Part shown: positions 45,705 through 56,434 of the stretch, in pieces
How positions within the stretch are numbered: position 1 is the first letter of the stretch
How the letters are laid out: each line of letters starts with the position of its first letter
DNA from: Berkiella_A sp963976875
GTDB taxonomy: Bacteria > Pseudomonadota > Gammaproteobacteria > Berkiellales > Berkiellaceae
NCBI GenBank assembly: GCA_963976875.1
Contig: CAXBML010000011.1
Span: 36,101 to 100,100, forward strand
Length of the DNA stretch: 64,000 bases
Reading direction: 5' to 3'
The notes under the pieces: generated by a model
Database searches by the model: none
Seen by the model: the letters and a program-made list of their open reading frames with translations, nothing else
Told to the model about the DNA's origin: nothing
Translations under genes and position numbers: made by a program

Positions 45705-47933
45705 CTACTTTAAATCAAAGCGATCAAGCCTCATCACTTTGACCCATGCATTAACAAAATCATTCACAAATTTGTTTTCTGCGTCTTTGCTTCCATAAAC
45801 TTCAGCGACTGCACGAAGTTCAGAATTGGATCCAAAAATAAGGTCGACAGAGGTTGCTTTCCACTTCAATTGGTCAGTTCCACGCTTATATCCTTCATAG
45901 CTATTATCAGCGTTAGATGCCACTTTCCACTCAGTGGACATATCAAGCAAGTTTACAAAAAAGTCGTTACTTAATGTGCCTGGTTTATCTGTTAACACCC
46001 CATGGTTTGTATTGTCTGTATTTGTATTTAATGCTCTCATACCTCCAATGAGCACAGTCATTTCAGGTACAGTTAATTTTAATAAGCTTGCACGGTCTAT
46101 AAGCAAATCAACCGGTGAGTGCACATTCTCTTTGTCGTAGTAGTTTCTAAACCCATCTGCAGATGGCTCAAGCACCGCGAAAGAAACTTCATCAGTTTGC
46201 TCTTGTAGTGCATCGGCTCTACCTGGGTTAAAAGGTACTTTTACATCAAAGCCTCGTTGTTTTGCTGCATCTTCGATTGCTGCGGCACCCGCGAGAACAA
46301 TCATGTCAGCCATTGATATTTTCTTATTTTCTGTTTGAGCCTTATTAAAATCCATTTGTATTTTACTGAGACTTGTAAGAACCTTGTTTAATTCAATTGG
46401 ATTATTTGCAGCCCAGTCTTTCTGTGGTGCTAGCTGAATACGAGCACCATTTGCACCACCACGCATATCAGTGCCCCGAAAAGTCGAGGCAGAAGCCCAG
46501 GCAGCTTTAACCATTTCAGATATGGTTAGTTCTGAAGCCAGTATTTTGGCTTTTAGCTCTTTAATATCAGTTTCATTCACGACTTCAAAATCAACTTTAG
46601 GTATAGGATCTTGCCAAACTTGTTCTTCGCTTGGCACTTCGATTCCTAGATAACGAGCTCGAGGGCCCATATCTCGGTGCATTAATTTAAACCAAGCCTT
46701 TGCAAAGGCAAGTTCAAACTGCTTAGGATCTTTTTGAAATCTTTTGGCAATTTCTTTGTAGCTCGGATCAAATTTTAATGATAAATCTGTTGTAAACATA
46801 ATAGGCGCATGTCTTTTTGTGCTGTCATGCGCATCGGGTACAAGCTGTGAGGCAGCATCTGCTTTGGGTATCCATTGTGTTGCGCCTGCTGGACTCTTAG
46901 TTTGCACCCACTCAAAATTAAACAGGTTATCCAAATACTGAGTTGTCCATGTTGCTGGGCTGCTAGTCCAAGCTCCTTCTAGTCCACTTGTTAATGTATC
47001 ACCTGCATTGCCTTTTCCACATTTGTTTTTCCAGCCCAGTCCTTGCTCTTCGATACCAGCTGCCGCTGGCTCTGGTCCCAAACATTCTGCGGGTTTAACA
47101 GCACCATGTGCTTTACCGAATGTATGTCCACCCGCGATCAATGCAACGGTTTCCTCATCATTCATTGCCATTCGGCCGAATGTTTCTCTTATATCTTTTG
47201 CTGCGGCAAGTGGATCAGGATTGCCATTGGGTCCCTCAGGATTAACATAAATCAATCCCATCTGAACAGCGGCTAAAGGCTTCTCAAGCTTCCTATCGCC
47301 ACTATATCTTTTATCATCTAGAAATTTAGTTTCTGGCCCCCAATAAACTAAGTCTGGTTCCCAGTCATCAATACGACCGCCAGCAAAACCATAGGTTTTA
47401 AACCCCATAGACTCAAGGGCGACGTTCCCAGTCAGTGCCATTAAATCAGCCCAAGAGACTTTGTTCCCATACTTTTGTTTTATAGGCCAAAGTAAACGAC
47501 GTGCTTTGTCTAAGTTTGCATTATCTGGCCAGCTATTTAAGGGATCAAGCCGTTGCTGCCCTCCGCCAGCGCCACCTCGGCCATCTGTCACTCGATAAGT
47601 ACCAGCGCTATGCCATGCCATTCGGATAAAGAAAGGACCATAATGTCCATAATCAGCAGGCCACCAATCCTGTGAAGTTTTCATAACGGTTTCTATATCA
47701 TTCTTAAGAGCTTTGAGATCGACACTTTCAAAAGCTTTGGCGTAATTGAAATCTTTTTCTAAAGGGTTTGACTCGGCGGCGTGCTGACGAAGGGGCTGTA
47801 AATTAACTTGTTCGGGCCACCAAAATTGATTTGTTTTAGCCTCTCCTTGAGTTGCGGCAAAGCTTGATGGACATATTGCTGGTAGGCTAACAGCCAATAA
47901 CATCATTAAGGGTATTCTGCTATATGGTTTCAA
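45705..47933 (-). CDS. katG: Catalase-peroxidase with signal peptide
   Basis: A 742-residue KatG. The TTG start at 47933 has AGGGAG upstream and begins a signal peptide (about residues 1-27, ending S-F-A-A), so the enzyme is probably periplasmic. R-M-A-W-H-S-A-G-T-Y-R contains the distal Arg, Trp and His. Y-V-N-P-E-G-P supplies the tyrosine and R-M-A-M-N-D-E the methionine of the Met-Tyr-Trp adduct. G-G-H-T-F-G-K contains the heme-ligand histidine. The inactive C-terminal domain duplicate is present. Length is normal. It removes hydrogen peroxide, useful against host oxidative bursts. Confidence 0.96.
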   Translation of the reverse strand: MKPYSRIPLMMLLAVSLPAICPSSFAATQGEAKTNQFWWPEQVNLQPLRQHAAESNPLEKDFNYAKAFESVDLKALKNDIETVMKTSQDWWPADYGHYGPFFIRMAWHSAGTYRVTDGRGGAGGGQQRLDPLNSWPDNANLDKARRLLWPIKQKYGNKVSWADLMALTGNVALESMGFKTYGFAGGRIDDWEPDLVYWGPETKFLDDKRYSGDRKLEKPLAAVQMGLIYVNPEGPNGNPDPLAAAKDIRETFGRMAMNDEETVALIAGGHTFGKAHGAVKPAECLGPEPAAAGIEEQGLGWKNKCGKGNAGDTLTSGLEGAWTSSPATWTTQYLDNLFNFEWVQTKSPAGATQWIPKADAASQLVPDAHDSTKRHAPIMFTTDLSLKFDPSYKEIAKRFQKDPKQFELAFAKAWFKLMHRDMGPRARYLGIEVPSEEQVWQDPIPKVDFEVVNETDIKELKAKILASELTISEMVKAAWASASTFRGTDMRGGANGARIQLAPQKDWAANNPIELNKVLTSLSKIQMDFNKAQTENKKISMADMIVLAGAAAIEDAAKQRGFDVKVPFNPGRADALQEQTDEVSFAVLEPSADGFRNYYDKENVHSPVDLLIDRASLLKLTVPEMTVLIGGMRALNTNTDNTNHGVLTDKPGTLSNDFFVNLLDMSTEWKVASNADNSYEGYKRGTDQLKWKATSVDLIFGSNSELRAVAEVYGSKDAENKFVNDFVNAWVKVMRLDRFDLK

Positions 47934-48246
47934 AGTTGACTCCCTAAATTATAATAAAGATCCCTAGGTTTATAAATATACCGCATAGAATTAGTCATTG
48001 TCATTGAAGCTGTGAGGCTATTTTAGTTGATTTTTGGGTCCCGTTTTTCAGCAATAAAGAGTCACAAAGTGTAGACTTTATAAGTCATTAAAAACATTCA
48101 AGTTATAGGTAAGGCCGAGGTCTCTATTTAAGCACCCCAGAGCCTATTATATTAATAACTTTAAATTATAATGGGTAATTATTTTAGTCTAATATGTAAT
48201 CCTAATGACTTATGGTTGTCGTATAATAGAAAAAAGCGAGCAATAG
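47934..48246. other. Intergenic region between katG and selO
   Basis: About 310 bases between divergent genes, AT-rich, holding both promoters. No specific OxyR-type site could be identified by eye. Confidence 0.45.
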
Positions 48247-49698
48247 ATGGAAGTTTCAAATAGTTATGCAATGTTGGGGAAGGCATTTTATGAAGTCATA
48301 AACCCTATCCCTGTTCGAGAACCAAAAATGTTTTTATGGAATAGTGCTTTGGCTAAAAAGTTGGAACTTTTAGATTTCAGTGAACATTCAGAAATCTTGC
48401 CACAAATTTTTTCAGGAAACGACTTACTTCCTGGTTCAAGGCCTATTGCAACCGCCTATGCAGGGCATCAATTTGGTCACTTTGTACCCCAGCTAGGAGA
48501 CGGTCGCGCCCATCTCATTGGCGAGACAGTAGACTCAGCAGGCAAGCTTATGGATATTCAGCTAAAAGGATCTGGACCAACATCATTTTCACGGGGAGGG
48601 GATGGTAGATGCTCGCTTGGACCAGCTATTCGTGAATTTATTATGAGCGAGGCATTACATGCCCTTGGTGTGCCTACGACACGCTGCTTAGCAGTGGTTA
48701 CAACAGGTGAAGACGTTATTCGAGACGTCGCATTGCCTGGTGCAATTGTAACCCGGGTGGCATCCAGTCATTTGCGTGTTGGTACTTTTGAGTATTTTGC
48801 AACACGGGGTGATAAGGCGTCTTTGAGTTTGCTGACAGATTATGCAATTCAACGTCATTACCCAGAGTTACAAAATAAAGTAGGAAATAAATATGTTTTA
48901 TTTCTAGAAAAAGTCATTGAGCAGCAAATTAATTTAGTTGTAAGTTGGATGCGAATTGGGTTCGTCCATGGCGTTATGAATACAGATAATACAGCTATTT
49001 CTGGAGAGACAATTGATTTTGGGCCCTGTGCAATGATGGGTGTATATGACCCAGATACTGTCTTTAGCTCTATAGATCATCATGGTCGATACTCTTTTGG
49101 AAATCAATCATATATAGCACAATGGAATATGGCTCGTTTAGCTGAGTGTTTGTTGCCACTTATCGATATTGATGGGGCAGCAGCAATCGATCTTATCGAA
49201 CCACTTATTTTAAAGTTCCCAGAGCGATTCAATATTGCTTATATGGAAATGATGGGACTGAAACTAGGATTATTTAATTTTAATTCTGAGGATGAAGTTT
49301 TGGTTACTTTGCTTGTCGATTTGCTTAAAAAGAAAAAAATGGACTATACCATCTTTTTTTATAATTTAACCGCTTCATTGACTTCAAATTCTTTTGAAAG
49401 TTCATTGAGGTCAGAACTAGGTGAATGGTATGATTTATGGTCTAATCGGATAAAGATACAAAACCACACACAAGAAGAAATTTTTGATCTCATGACAAAA
49501 AACAACCCCGTCGTGATACCTAGAAATCACCATGTTGAATCTATTATTCAAGATTGTTTAACCACAAGAACGGTAACCACTGCAAATGAGTTTCTGAATG
49601 TTTTGCGTAGCCCATACCAAACAATACATCAGACCGAAAAATATCAAGACCCAGGGCAATCTATAGATAAAGACTACCAAACTTTTTGTGGTACCTAA
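48247..49698 (+). CDS. selO: SelO/YdiU protein AMPylase
   Basis: A 483-residue pseudokinase-fold AMPylase. It has A-Y-A-G-H-Q-F-G near residue 75, Q-L-K-G-S-G-P-T (nucleotide-binding Lys), R-E-F-I-M-S-E-A, and the active-site V-H-G-V-M-N-T-D-N-x-x-I-x-x-x-x-I-D-F-G-P block. SelO transfers AMP to protein hydroxyls and helps redox balance. The C terminus ends F-C-G-T, retaining the cysteine at the position of selenocysteine in eukaryotic SelO. It is divergent from katG, fitting a redox role. Confidence 0.94.
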   Translation: MEVSNSYAMLGKAFYEVINPIPVREPKMFLWNSALAKKLELLDFSEHSEILPQIFSGNDLLPGSRPIATAYAGHQFGHFVPQLGDGRAHLIGETVDSAGKLMDIQLKGSGPTSFSRGGDGRCSLGPAIREFIMSEALHALGVPTTRCLAVVTTGEDVIRDVALPGAIVTRVASSHLRVGTFEYFATRGDKASLSLLTDYAIQRHYPELQNKVGNKYVLFLEKVIEQQINLVVSWMRIGFVHGVMNTDNTAISGETIDFGPCAMMGVYDPDTVFSSIDHHGRYSFGNQSYIAQWNMARLAECLLPLIDIDGAAAIDLIEPLILKFPERFNIAYMEMMGLKLGLFNFNSEDEVLVTLLVDLLKKKKMDYTIFFYNLTASLTSNSFESSLRSELGEWYDLWSNRIKIQNHTQEEIFDLMTKNNPVVIPRNHHVESIIQDCLTTRTVTTANEFLNVLRSPYQTIHQTEKYQDPGQSIDKDYQTFCGT

Positions 49699-49822
49699 TA
49701 AAGGGCATGGATTATAATGATATGCAATTGAGCCCATAAACAGTCACGAAATTGTTTTTACCTAACTTCTTGGTCGGTAAGTATGTTAAACTTTTTTATT
49801 TTCGCATAGAAAAGGGTGCTCT

Positions 49823-50653
49823 ATGGCAAATATTTTAATTGTAGGTCTGGGCTATATCGGACATGCCCTGGAAAATGAGTTGATAAAACAAGGCCATAAA
49901 GTTTATGGACTTTGTAGAACGAGTCGGGCCACAAAAGGCACTTTGATTCAAAAAGATCTATTTGAATTGAGGGCAGAAGAATTACCCAAGAATCTAGACT
50001 TTGTTTTTTATATGGTCAGCTCAGATGGTCGTGATCTACAAGCCTATCAACGAGCTTACCCGCAAGGCGTTAAAAAAATTATTGAATGTTTGTATTTGAA
50101 TAGCCATGATATAAAAAAATTTTTTTACATATCAAGTACTAGGGTATGCCAGTCTCTTGGAGACGAATGGGTAACAGAAGAGACACCATTAGAACAAGAA
50201 GATCCCTATGCCATAATATTGAACGAGGCAGAAAAAATTGTAAATAACTCATCCTTGTCTTCAACCATTGTCAGGCTCGGGGGGATTTACGGCCCAGGTC
50301 GAAGCCATTTGATCAATGCTATAAAAAAGCAAACCACTAATTTGCTTTTAGAAGATATTTATACTAACCGAATTCATCAAGCAGATGTTGTCGGACTGCT
50401 CATTCACATGATGAATATGCATGAGAAATTAGAAGGTCTATATCTCGGGGTAGATAGTTGCCCCGTCCTATTTAATGATTTAATATCTTGGTTAGCGAAA
50501 GAAAATAATATTAGGTTGACGGGAAGCGCTACTCAATCTAAGCGTAAATCCAAAAAAGTCAGCAATGCTAAAATTTTAAAAACAGGATATAAATTCCAGT
50601 TTCCTGATTATCATTCTGGATATAGCGATATTTTTAGCACGCAAAAAAGTTAA
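49823..50653 (+). CDS. NAD(P)-dependent SDR-type epimerase/dehydratase
   Basis: A 276-residue atypical extended SDR protein. It has the Rossmann motif G-L-G-Y-I-G near residue 8, I-S-S-T-R-V near 110 (catalytic Ser/Thr region) and D-P-Y-A in place of the usual Y-x-x-x-K. It resembles the YeeZ/YcbU-like group of atypical SDRs. AAGGG precedes the ATG. Substrate unknown; likely a nucleotide-sugar or related metabolite. Confidence 0.85.
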   Translation: MANILIVGLGYIGHALENELIKQGHKVYGLCRTSRATKGTLIQKDLFELRAEELPKNLDFVFYMVSSDGRDLQAYQRAYPQGVKKIIECLYLNSHDIKKFFYISSTRVCQSLGDEWVTEETPLEQEDPYAIILNEAEKIVNNSSLSSTIVRLGGIYGPGRSHLINAIKKQTTNLLLEDIYTNRIHQADVVGLLIHMMNMHEKLEGLYLGVDSCPVLFNDLISWLAKENNIRLTGSATQSKRKSKKVSNAKILKTGYKFQFPDYHSGYSDIFSTQKS

Positions 50654-50825
50654 TTTACGATTTAAAGGTTATATTCATAATCAAATATATACGAGTATTT
50701 CAAAAAATACCAAATTATTATTTCTGAGAAAACTTTCAAAATATCAATAAAACCTGTCCGACTCTAATAAGAGCTTTCCGACCTTCAAGCCGCATGATAT
50801 GGGAATTATAAGAATATGGTGAAAA

Positions 50826-52082
50826 TTAAAAAAATCTTTCTGCGGTGATAGCAAGCCCTTTTCCTACGCTGCCATGTACGTCGCCCTTCACAAACTGAGT
50901 GTCCGGAAAAATATCTCTTACTAAGTTGCATACTAATGGAATCTTAGTGGTGCCGCCTGTTAAAAAGACGGAATCAATTTGGTTTGCGTTGAGCCCAGCT
51001 GTTGCTAAAGTGATTTGAATTGTCTTTTGCAAATCATGGATTAAATTATGACAGCAGGATTCAAATTCCTCCCGAGAAATAAAAGCCTGTAGATCATGCT
51101 CAACATCTGATATGTCAATAATGTCATCTAAGGCGGTACTTAACTTAACTTTAGAACTTTCTGCTGCCTGCAGTAAATAATGGCCTTGCTTGTTTTGTAA
51201 TATATCTATAGCTCGTTTAACCAAGCGTTTTTGTTCCGATACTGAGTGCAACTCTTTAATCTCGTTAATATTTTTATTGGTATATAGATTATTTAATAAA
51301 TGCCATGAAGTTAAGCTATAATACAATGACTTAGGCATTTCAAGTTTACTCCCGTTCATCCCTCTAATCATACTGCCTTTTCCGAATAAAGGCATAATAG
51401 TATGCAAACTTAACGCTTTATCAAAATTAGTGCCCCCGATGTGTAAGCCACAGTTGGCAAGAATATCATCCTTTCGGTTGTTTGATTGTTTTGTATCGCT
51501 GTTAAGTTTAATTATAGTAAAGTCAGAAGTACCCCCGCCCAAATCTATAATAAAAGCTATCTGTTCTTTACTAATGGTGCTTTCATAATCTAAAGCGGCT
51601 GCTATTGGCTCGTATTGAAAGAGAACCTCTTTGAAGCCTTGCTCTTTCATGATAAGTTCCATTGCATCCTGGGCTAGTTTATCTCTAGTATCATCTGTAT
51701 CGTGGTAACGTACGGGACGTCCTAATGCAACGTGCGTCAGGACAGTATTTAATTGTGCTTCTCCGGTATCTTTTATATGCTTTATTATTAACCCTATAAT
51801 GTCGCGGTAAGTTACCCATTTTCCGCAAACAGCAATTTTTTCATTCAGTAATGAGGAACCTAAAATACTCTTCAAAGACAACATCAACCTACCTTGGCCA
51901 CCATCTAAATATCGGTCTATTCCATATTGTCCAATGAAGTGTTCTCGTATTTCTGAATCAAAAAAAATAGCCGATTTTAAAATAGGGGACCGACCACTTA
52001 GTGCAATTAGTGACGCTTTAGAATCATGAGATATGGCCAGTGTTGAATTACTGGTACCAAAATCCAAGCCACAGTTCGACAT
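50826..52082 (-). CDS. yegD: Hsp70-like protein YegD
   Basis: A 418-residue actin/Hsp70-type ATPase. It begins C-G-L-D-F-G-T-S-N-S (phosphate loop 1), followed by I-D-L-G-G-G-T-S-D-F-T near residue 180 (phosphate 2) and F-L-T-G-G-T-T-K-I-P near residue 370 (adenosine motif). It lacks the C-terminal substrate-binding domain of DnaK, as YegD does. AAAGG precedes the ATG. Function is a putative chaperone. Confidence 0.93.
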   Translation of the reverse strand: MSNCGLDFGTSNSTLAISHDSKASLIALSGRSPILKSAIFFDSEIREHFIGQYGIDRYLDGGQGRLMLSLKSILGSSLLNEKIAVCGKWVTYRDIIGLIIKHIKDTGEAQLNTVLTHVALGRPVRYHDTDDTRDKLAQDAMELIMKEQGFKEVLFQYEPIAAALDYESTISKEQIAFIIDLGGGTSDFTIIKLNSDTKQSNNRKDDILANCGLHIGGTNFDKALSLHTIMPLFGKGSMIRGMNGSKLEMPKSLYYSLTSWHLLNNLYTNKNINEIKELHSVSEQKRLVKRAIDILQNKQGHYLLQAAESSKVKLSTALDDIIDISDVEHDLQAFISREEFESCCHNLIHDLQKTIQITLATAGLNANQIDSVFLTGGTTKIPLVCNLVRDIFPDTQFVKGDVHGSVGKGLAITAERFF

Positions 52083-52493
52083 TTAATAACCTTTAATTAT
52101 AAAATTAGTTAAGACTGGATTGTGATGAGATTCAACCCAAAGCTACCAGCCAGATTGTACTGGAAACATAACGGCTAAACCAGTACACAGTATTGTCTGA
52201 GCGAGACTATAATACTTATATACACCTTGTTAGTTAGGCGTCTTATCGCGTGGTTGTCTACATTATTTTTGAGATTGCTAAAATAACTGAAATCGTTAAA
52301 ATATGAATCCTGAGCAAGTACTGATAATATAAATTTTCTTATTTGTAAATCTACAAAATATAGCTTACGTATTTATGCACGCTATTCAATAGTCAATCTT
52401 TTTACCAGACAGTACAAACAGGCTCAAGTCAAAAAATTATAAAACTATGTCGACTGATTTCGAATGTTTGCTTTTCACTCTCGCCTGTTTAGA
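52083..52493. other. Intergenic region
   Basis: About 410 AT-rich bases between yegD and the ankyrin-RasGEF gene. No gene is visible; it probably holds the yegD promoter and the 3' end of the large gene. Confidence 0.5.
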
Positions 52494-55400
52494 CTATGTA
52501 ATATTATTTTTTGACTTTGGTGGATATCTAATAGGCTCCAAAGTATCTTGTTTTAGGCTTTCCTTATTTTTAAAATCAAAGGGAGCACTAATGGGGTTAG
52601 TCGTCGTCATAGTTGATAAGACACTAGATTCTCGATAATTAGAAATGATAAATTGGCGACCAATAGATCCTTTATTCTTTTTTTGCCAACTAGGCTCAAT
52701 GACTGCGCTTGATAATAAGCTGTTTTTCTGTTCATTTATTGACAACGGAATAGAATAACTTGTTCGACTTCTATCTTTGTGCGATGCTTGGTTCAACTGA
52801 TTATTTTCGTTTTCTTGATTAGATGTCTCCTTCAAGTATGTTAAGCAGTCAACTTTTCTTTGACTTTGCTTTTGGGTGAGCAATCCCATCAACTTTTCTG
52901 TCATATCACTTTCGCAATCTTGTGTTTGCCTTGGCGTATGAACTGGTTTAGAGTCAGAATTGATTTTCTTAACGACAATTCGATCATTAAAATCTTTTAA
53001 ATACATAGATTTGTTTATACTAATTTTATTGGAGAAAGAAACAAAATCACATAAGAAAAACATAAAATCCTGTGCTTGTTTGTTATCTATTTTTTCTTCA
53101 TCTACAAGTTTTCTTGTCCAGTGATACAGTTTATTTAATGCTTCTACGCCTGTGATTTTTTTGTCTTCAGCCGTTATGAGCTCTAATGGATTTTCTGCCT
53201 GACAATGAAGCATAATAAACTTTATCAAGTCTGGGGTTGAAGTGGACGTTAATTTTAGCACTCGGGGCATAATTCTTTGAGTTTTAATCTCCAAGATACT
53301 TGGTTCTATTTCAGATAAAATCTGTAATTGACTCGATAATTTAGTTCTGGGTATATTATTCACACATGCAAGTTGGCGCCTTAAAGTTCTAAGATAAAAG
53401 AAAACAGTCCCTAGATCCTTATAGTACTTTGCGATATCATTTTGCTTTAAGTTATTGTTAGAAAATTTTCTGTCTTTGAAATAAATAATGTCTCGTAAAA
53501 AAATACAGATGAACGGTATTGGCGCCACAGTTGTATTCTGCAAGGCACGAAGCACTGCATAATTACCATCACTAGAAAAAGTTTTTTGTAATGATATGTA
53601 AGCCTCTTCAAAAAACTTACGGCCCATAACAAGCTTCCATGTATCTTTTAACCGGTCTATAGTATGATGGCTTAGTGCAGCCATAATGGCTGAACCGGTT
53701 GTCAGATCGGGACCAAGGTTTTGATTGTCATGCGGACTATTGTTAATGTTGAGTAAATCATTTGCTAATAATATTAACAAACATATCATATTACAGCGCT
53801 CTGCATTGGTTTTGCAGTCAAGGATTTTATTAATAAGATAATACACAAGTCCATTAGTCATATCTTGATTATATTTAATATGAGGAGAATATTTTGAGGT
53901 AAGTTCAGTTTTGCTGGTATACCTTTGCCTAAATTCATCAGCTGAAGCATTACGAAAGGTTGTTAATGAGACTTTTTGCAATTCTGAACGTAAAAGGGCA
54001 TAAGCTTCTTGGCTGCTTTGCTCTGTTGATTTAGTACTAACGACACCCAGCGCAATACTAAAAATCAAATCAATGGATAATAAATTTTCAGTAAGAACGC
54101 CTTGAAAGGCATCACTGAATAAACGATAAAACTCAAAAGGAGAAGACTTAAGCTCAGACTTGGATTTAATTAATTCATTCAAAAGATCATGAACCTCATA
54201 TTTTACGAGATATTGACTTAACCCTGTTGATTCATTAAGTGTCTGTTCAAAAATACTATTTTTGATAATATGTTGTTTGTCGTCCCAAATGATAAGCTCT
54301 TTTATCATATAAATATTAATGAGCCGCTCTGATTTTGATTGTAAAGGTATTAAATGGGCTAATTGATTTAGTAGATCTATTGCATCATACTCTTCTAGTA
54401 GACCAAGGGCAATCAATGTATATTGGTGACTATTAAAACTTAAATTTCGACATAGTAGATACAAAACATTATAGAGTTGATTATTTTTTGTTAAGCTCAA
54501 GTTAGATAATGTTGATAGTTCCGTCTCTTTTCCTATGCCATGCTTTTGAAGACTCTGGATGATCTTAGATTCAATGTTTTGCTGGTTTTCAGCAAAATGG
54601 TTATAGGCTTTTAATGCCAGGATCCTTAACTCACCTTCAATTTGTTGTAAGGGACGCCAAGGATCGATTTTTCCAAAAATAGGACTATTTGAAAAGTATT
54701 GAATGAACTGTTCGGTGTCTTCAAAATCAAACTCTAATTTTTGTCCGCTGTCTATATACTGCTTAAATAATTTGGCATAACCAGATGTAAAAGCAGCTAA
54801 TGGTGTTGTCGGGAATTCTTTTAATTTCACCTTATTCGCTGGCGTTTGAACGTTTATGCCCTCTAAAACTATAGAATCACTTGACGCGATGGCGATTGGG
54901 TTATTTTCCTTGTGTGTAGCCGTGGGATGGCTCTTTCCAAGCATGAGATTATTCCGAGTATTCCCCCTTTGCCTGGGAGATTTAGGCGTTCTAGGTGTTG
55001 TTGTAAACTCAATATCCTTTGCTGCATCTCTAAACGTTTCTTCTCCGCTACAATCTGGCTCATATATTTTAGATTTACTTGAGAGAAATGAGAAGCTACT
55101 AGACAAAGAATCAATAGACAGATCTGCGTATGGCTCAAATGTCTCCTCCCAAAGACTAGGAGATGATAACGCAGGATCGTTTATAGTATATGTCCGAGAA
55201 AAAAGTTTATTTTCCTCAGCAGAAATATTTTCAAAGGAGTTTGATAGTTCTCTTGATGAAGTCGTTGGTTTTTGATGATTTGTGGATTCTGATGATTCTC
55301 GGAATACAGAAGAAAATGGCTGAGGTTGAAGTCGTTTAATTAAGTCAGAAATTACTTCTATATTTTGATCTTTGAAATTTCTTTTAGCCTCCAATAACAA

Positions 55401-56087
55401 ATCATAAGCTGTTCTATGACTGGCATCTGTTGCCCATCTATCGATAGCGGAATTTGAAGCTAGAAGATATGCTACTTTGAAATGACATAATTGAATAGCA
55501 AGATGTAATGGTGTTTGCTTGTTTTCATTATATAAATTAATTAATCTTGGAAGAGTCACTAATAAGCTTGCAGCTCTTTGCTCATCATTGTCTGAAACAG
55601 CAATGTGAAGAGGATTCGTTTTGTTACTAGGATACTTTGGAAATAGGCATTGCGCCATGGATTGAAAGTATGTGATGGATTTAACCTTTCCGTTAGTGAA
55701 TGCATACTGTATAGGTATCAGCTTATCGTTATCACTTTGCTCGGCAAGAAGAGGGTCTGCTACTAGCAGTTCATTAATTAACTTGAAGTTTAAATAAAAG
55801 GCAGCATGGTGTGCTAAATTTCTGCCGTTGCAATCATTTTCATAATTTGCCCCTTTCTTTTTTAAATATGAAAAAATTTTCCACAACCCCTGTTCAGCAG
55901 CACATTGAATTGGAGTTTTATGCCAATTATTATCTTTGATTGTAAGATATTTATCGTGTGCTTCTTTAGATGGAGCATTACTTAAAAGTTTTTTTATAGC
56001 TTTTATTTTTGCGGTTTCTTCTAATGATTGATTCACAATGATAGCCTGCAAGCTATCCAATATAACAACATCCGTATTATTACCCAT
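52494..56087 (-). CDS. Ankyrin-repeat protein with RasGEF (CDC25) domain, candidate effector
   Basis: A 1197-residue protein. Residues about 50-240 carry roughly five ankyrin repeats (K-T-P-I-Q-C-A-A, N-P-L-H-I-A-V, Q-T-P-L-H-L-A-I). A Ser-rich linker follows to about 400. A region around 410-640 may be the RasGEF-N part. Residues about 670-870 match the CDC25 catalytic domain: N-G-L-V-Y-Y-L-I-N-K-I-L, then R-C-N-M-I-C-L-L-I-L-L-A-N-D-L-L-N-I-N-N, then T-G-S-A-I-M-A-A-L-S, R-L-K-D-T-W, and P-I-P-F-I-C-I-F-L-R-D-I. These correspond in order to human SOS-type motifs. The product would activate host Ras-like GTPases. Legionella LegG2 is a known bacterial RasGEF protein. Confidence 0.85.
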   Translation of the reverse strand: MGNNTDVVILDSLQAIIVNQSLEETAKIKAIKKLLSNAPSKEAHDKYLTIKDNNWHKTPIQCAAEQGLWKIFSYLKKKGANYENDCNGRNLAHHAAFYLNFKLINELLVADPLLAEQSDNDKLIPIQYAFTNGKVKSITYFQSMAQCLFPKYPSNKTNPLHIAVSDNDEQRAASLLVTLPRLINLYNENKQTPLHLAIQLCHFKVAYLLASNSAIDRWATDASHRTAYDLLLEAKRNFKDQNIEVISDLIKRLQPQPFSSVFRESSESTNHQKPTTSSRELSNSFENISAEENKLFSRTYTINDPALSSPSLWEETFEPYADLSIDSLSSSFSFLSSKSKIYEPDCSGEETFRDAAKDIEFTTTPRTPKSPRQRGNTRNNLMLGKSHPTATHKENNPIAIASSDSIVLEGINVQTPANKVKLKEFPTTPLAAFTSGYAKLFKQYIDSGQKLEFDFEDTEQFIQYFSNSPIFGKIDPWRPLQQIEGELRILALKAYNHFAENQQNIESKIIQSLQKHGIGKETELSTLSNLSLTKNNQLYNVLYLLCRNLSFNSHQYTLIALGLLEEYDAIDLLNQLAHLIPLQSKSERLINIYMIKELIIWDDKQHIIKNSIFEQTLNESTGLSQYLVKYEVHDLLNELIKSKSELKSSPFEFYRLFSDAFQGVLTENLLSIDLIFSIALGVVSTKSTEQSSQEAYALLRSELQKVSLTTFRNASADEFRQRYTSKTELTSKYSPHIKYNQDMTNGLVYYLINKILDCKTNAERCNMICLLILLANDLLNINNSPHDNQNLGPDLTTGSAIMAALSHHTIDRLKDTWKLVMGRKFFEEAYISLQKTFSSDGNYAVLRALQNTTVAPIPFICIFLRDIIYFKDRKFSNNNLKQNDIAKYYKDLGTVFFYLRTLRRQLACVNNIPRTKLSSQLQILSEIEPSILEIKTQRIMPRVLKLTSTSTPDLIKFIMLHCQAENPLELITAEDKKITGVEALNKLYHWTRKLVDEEKIDNKQAQDFMFFLCDFVSFSNKISINKSMYLKDFNDRIVVKKINSDSKPVHTPRQTQDCESDMTEKLMGLLTQKQSQRKVDCLTYLKETSNQENENNQLNQASHKDRSRTSYSIPLSINEQKNSLLSSAVIEPSWQKKNKGSIGRQFIISNYRESSVLSTMTTTNPISAPFDFKNKESLKQDTLEPIRYPPKSKNNIT

Positions 56088-56434
56088 CTAAACACCCTAA
56101 AATATTTTTATACCCTATTATAATTAAGTCGCAAAAATCGTTATAAAACAATATTTTGTTAGTTACCTTGAAAGCAAAAATAAAGCAAACTGACAATGTT
56201 TCCAATGTTTTAATTACTTTAGTTTAAAGGGCTATGTTTCATTTTTATATGATTTGCTAGAATCATATTAAGAGACGATAATTTATATTTAACAAAAACC
56301 TACATATATTGTGTCATTCACTTTATTGTGAGTAACTATATGACCTAATTGAATAAGTCCAGATTGCATAGTTCTTCAACATAATAGCATTTTTGACACA
56401 TTTCAATTCTGTGCTTATTAAAGATGGAGATATA
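56088..56434. promoter_or_regulatory. Divergent promoter region of the two GEF genes
   Basis: About 350 bases between the ankyrin-RasGEF gene and the RhoGEF-like gene, AT-rich. The two genes diverge from here, so both promoters must lie in it. No clear PmrA- or CpxR-type site could be assigned by eye. Confidence 0.5.
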
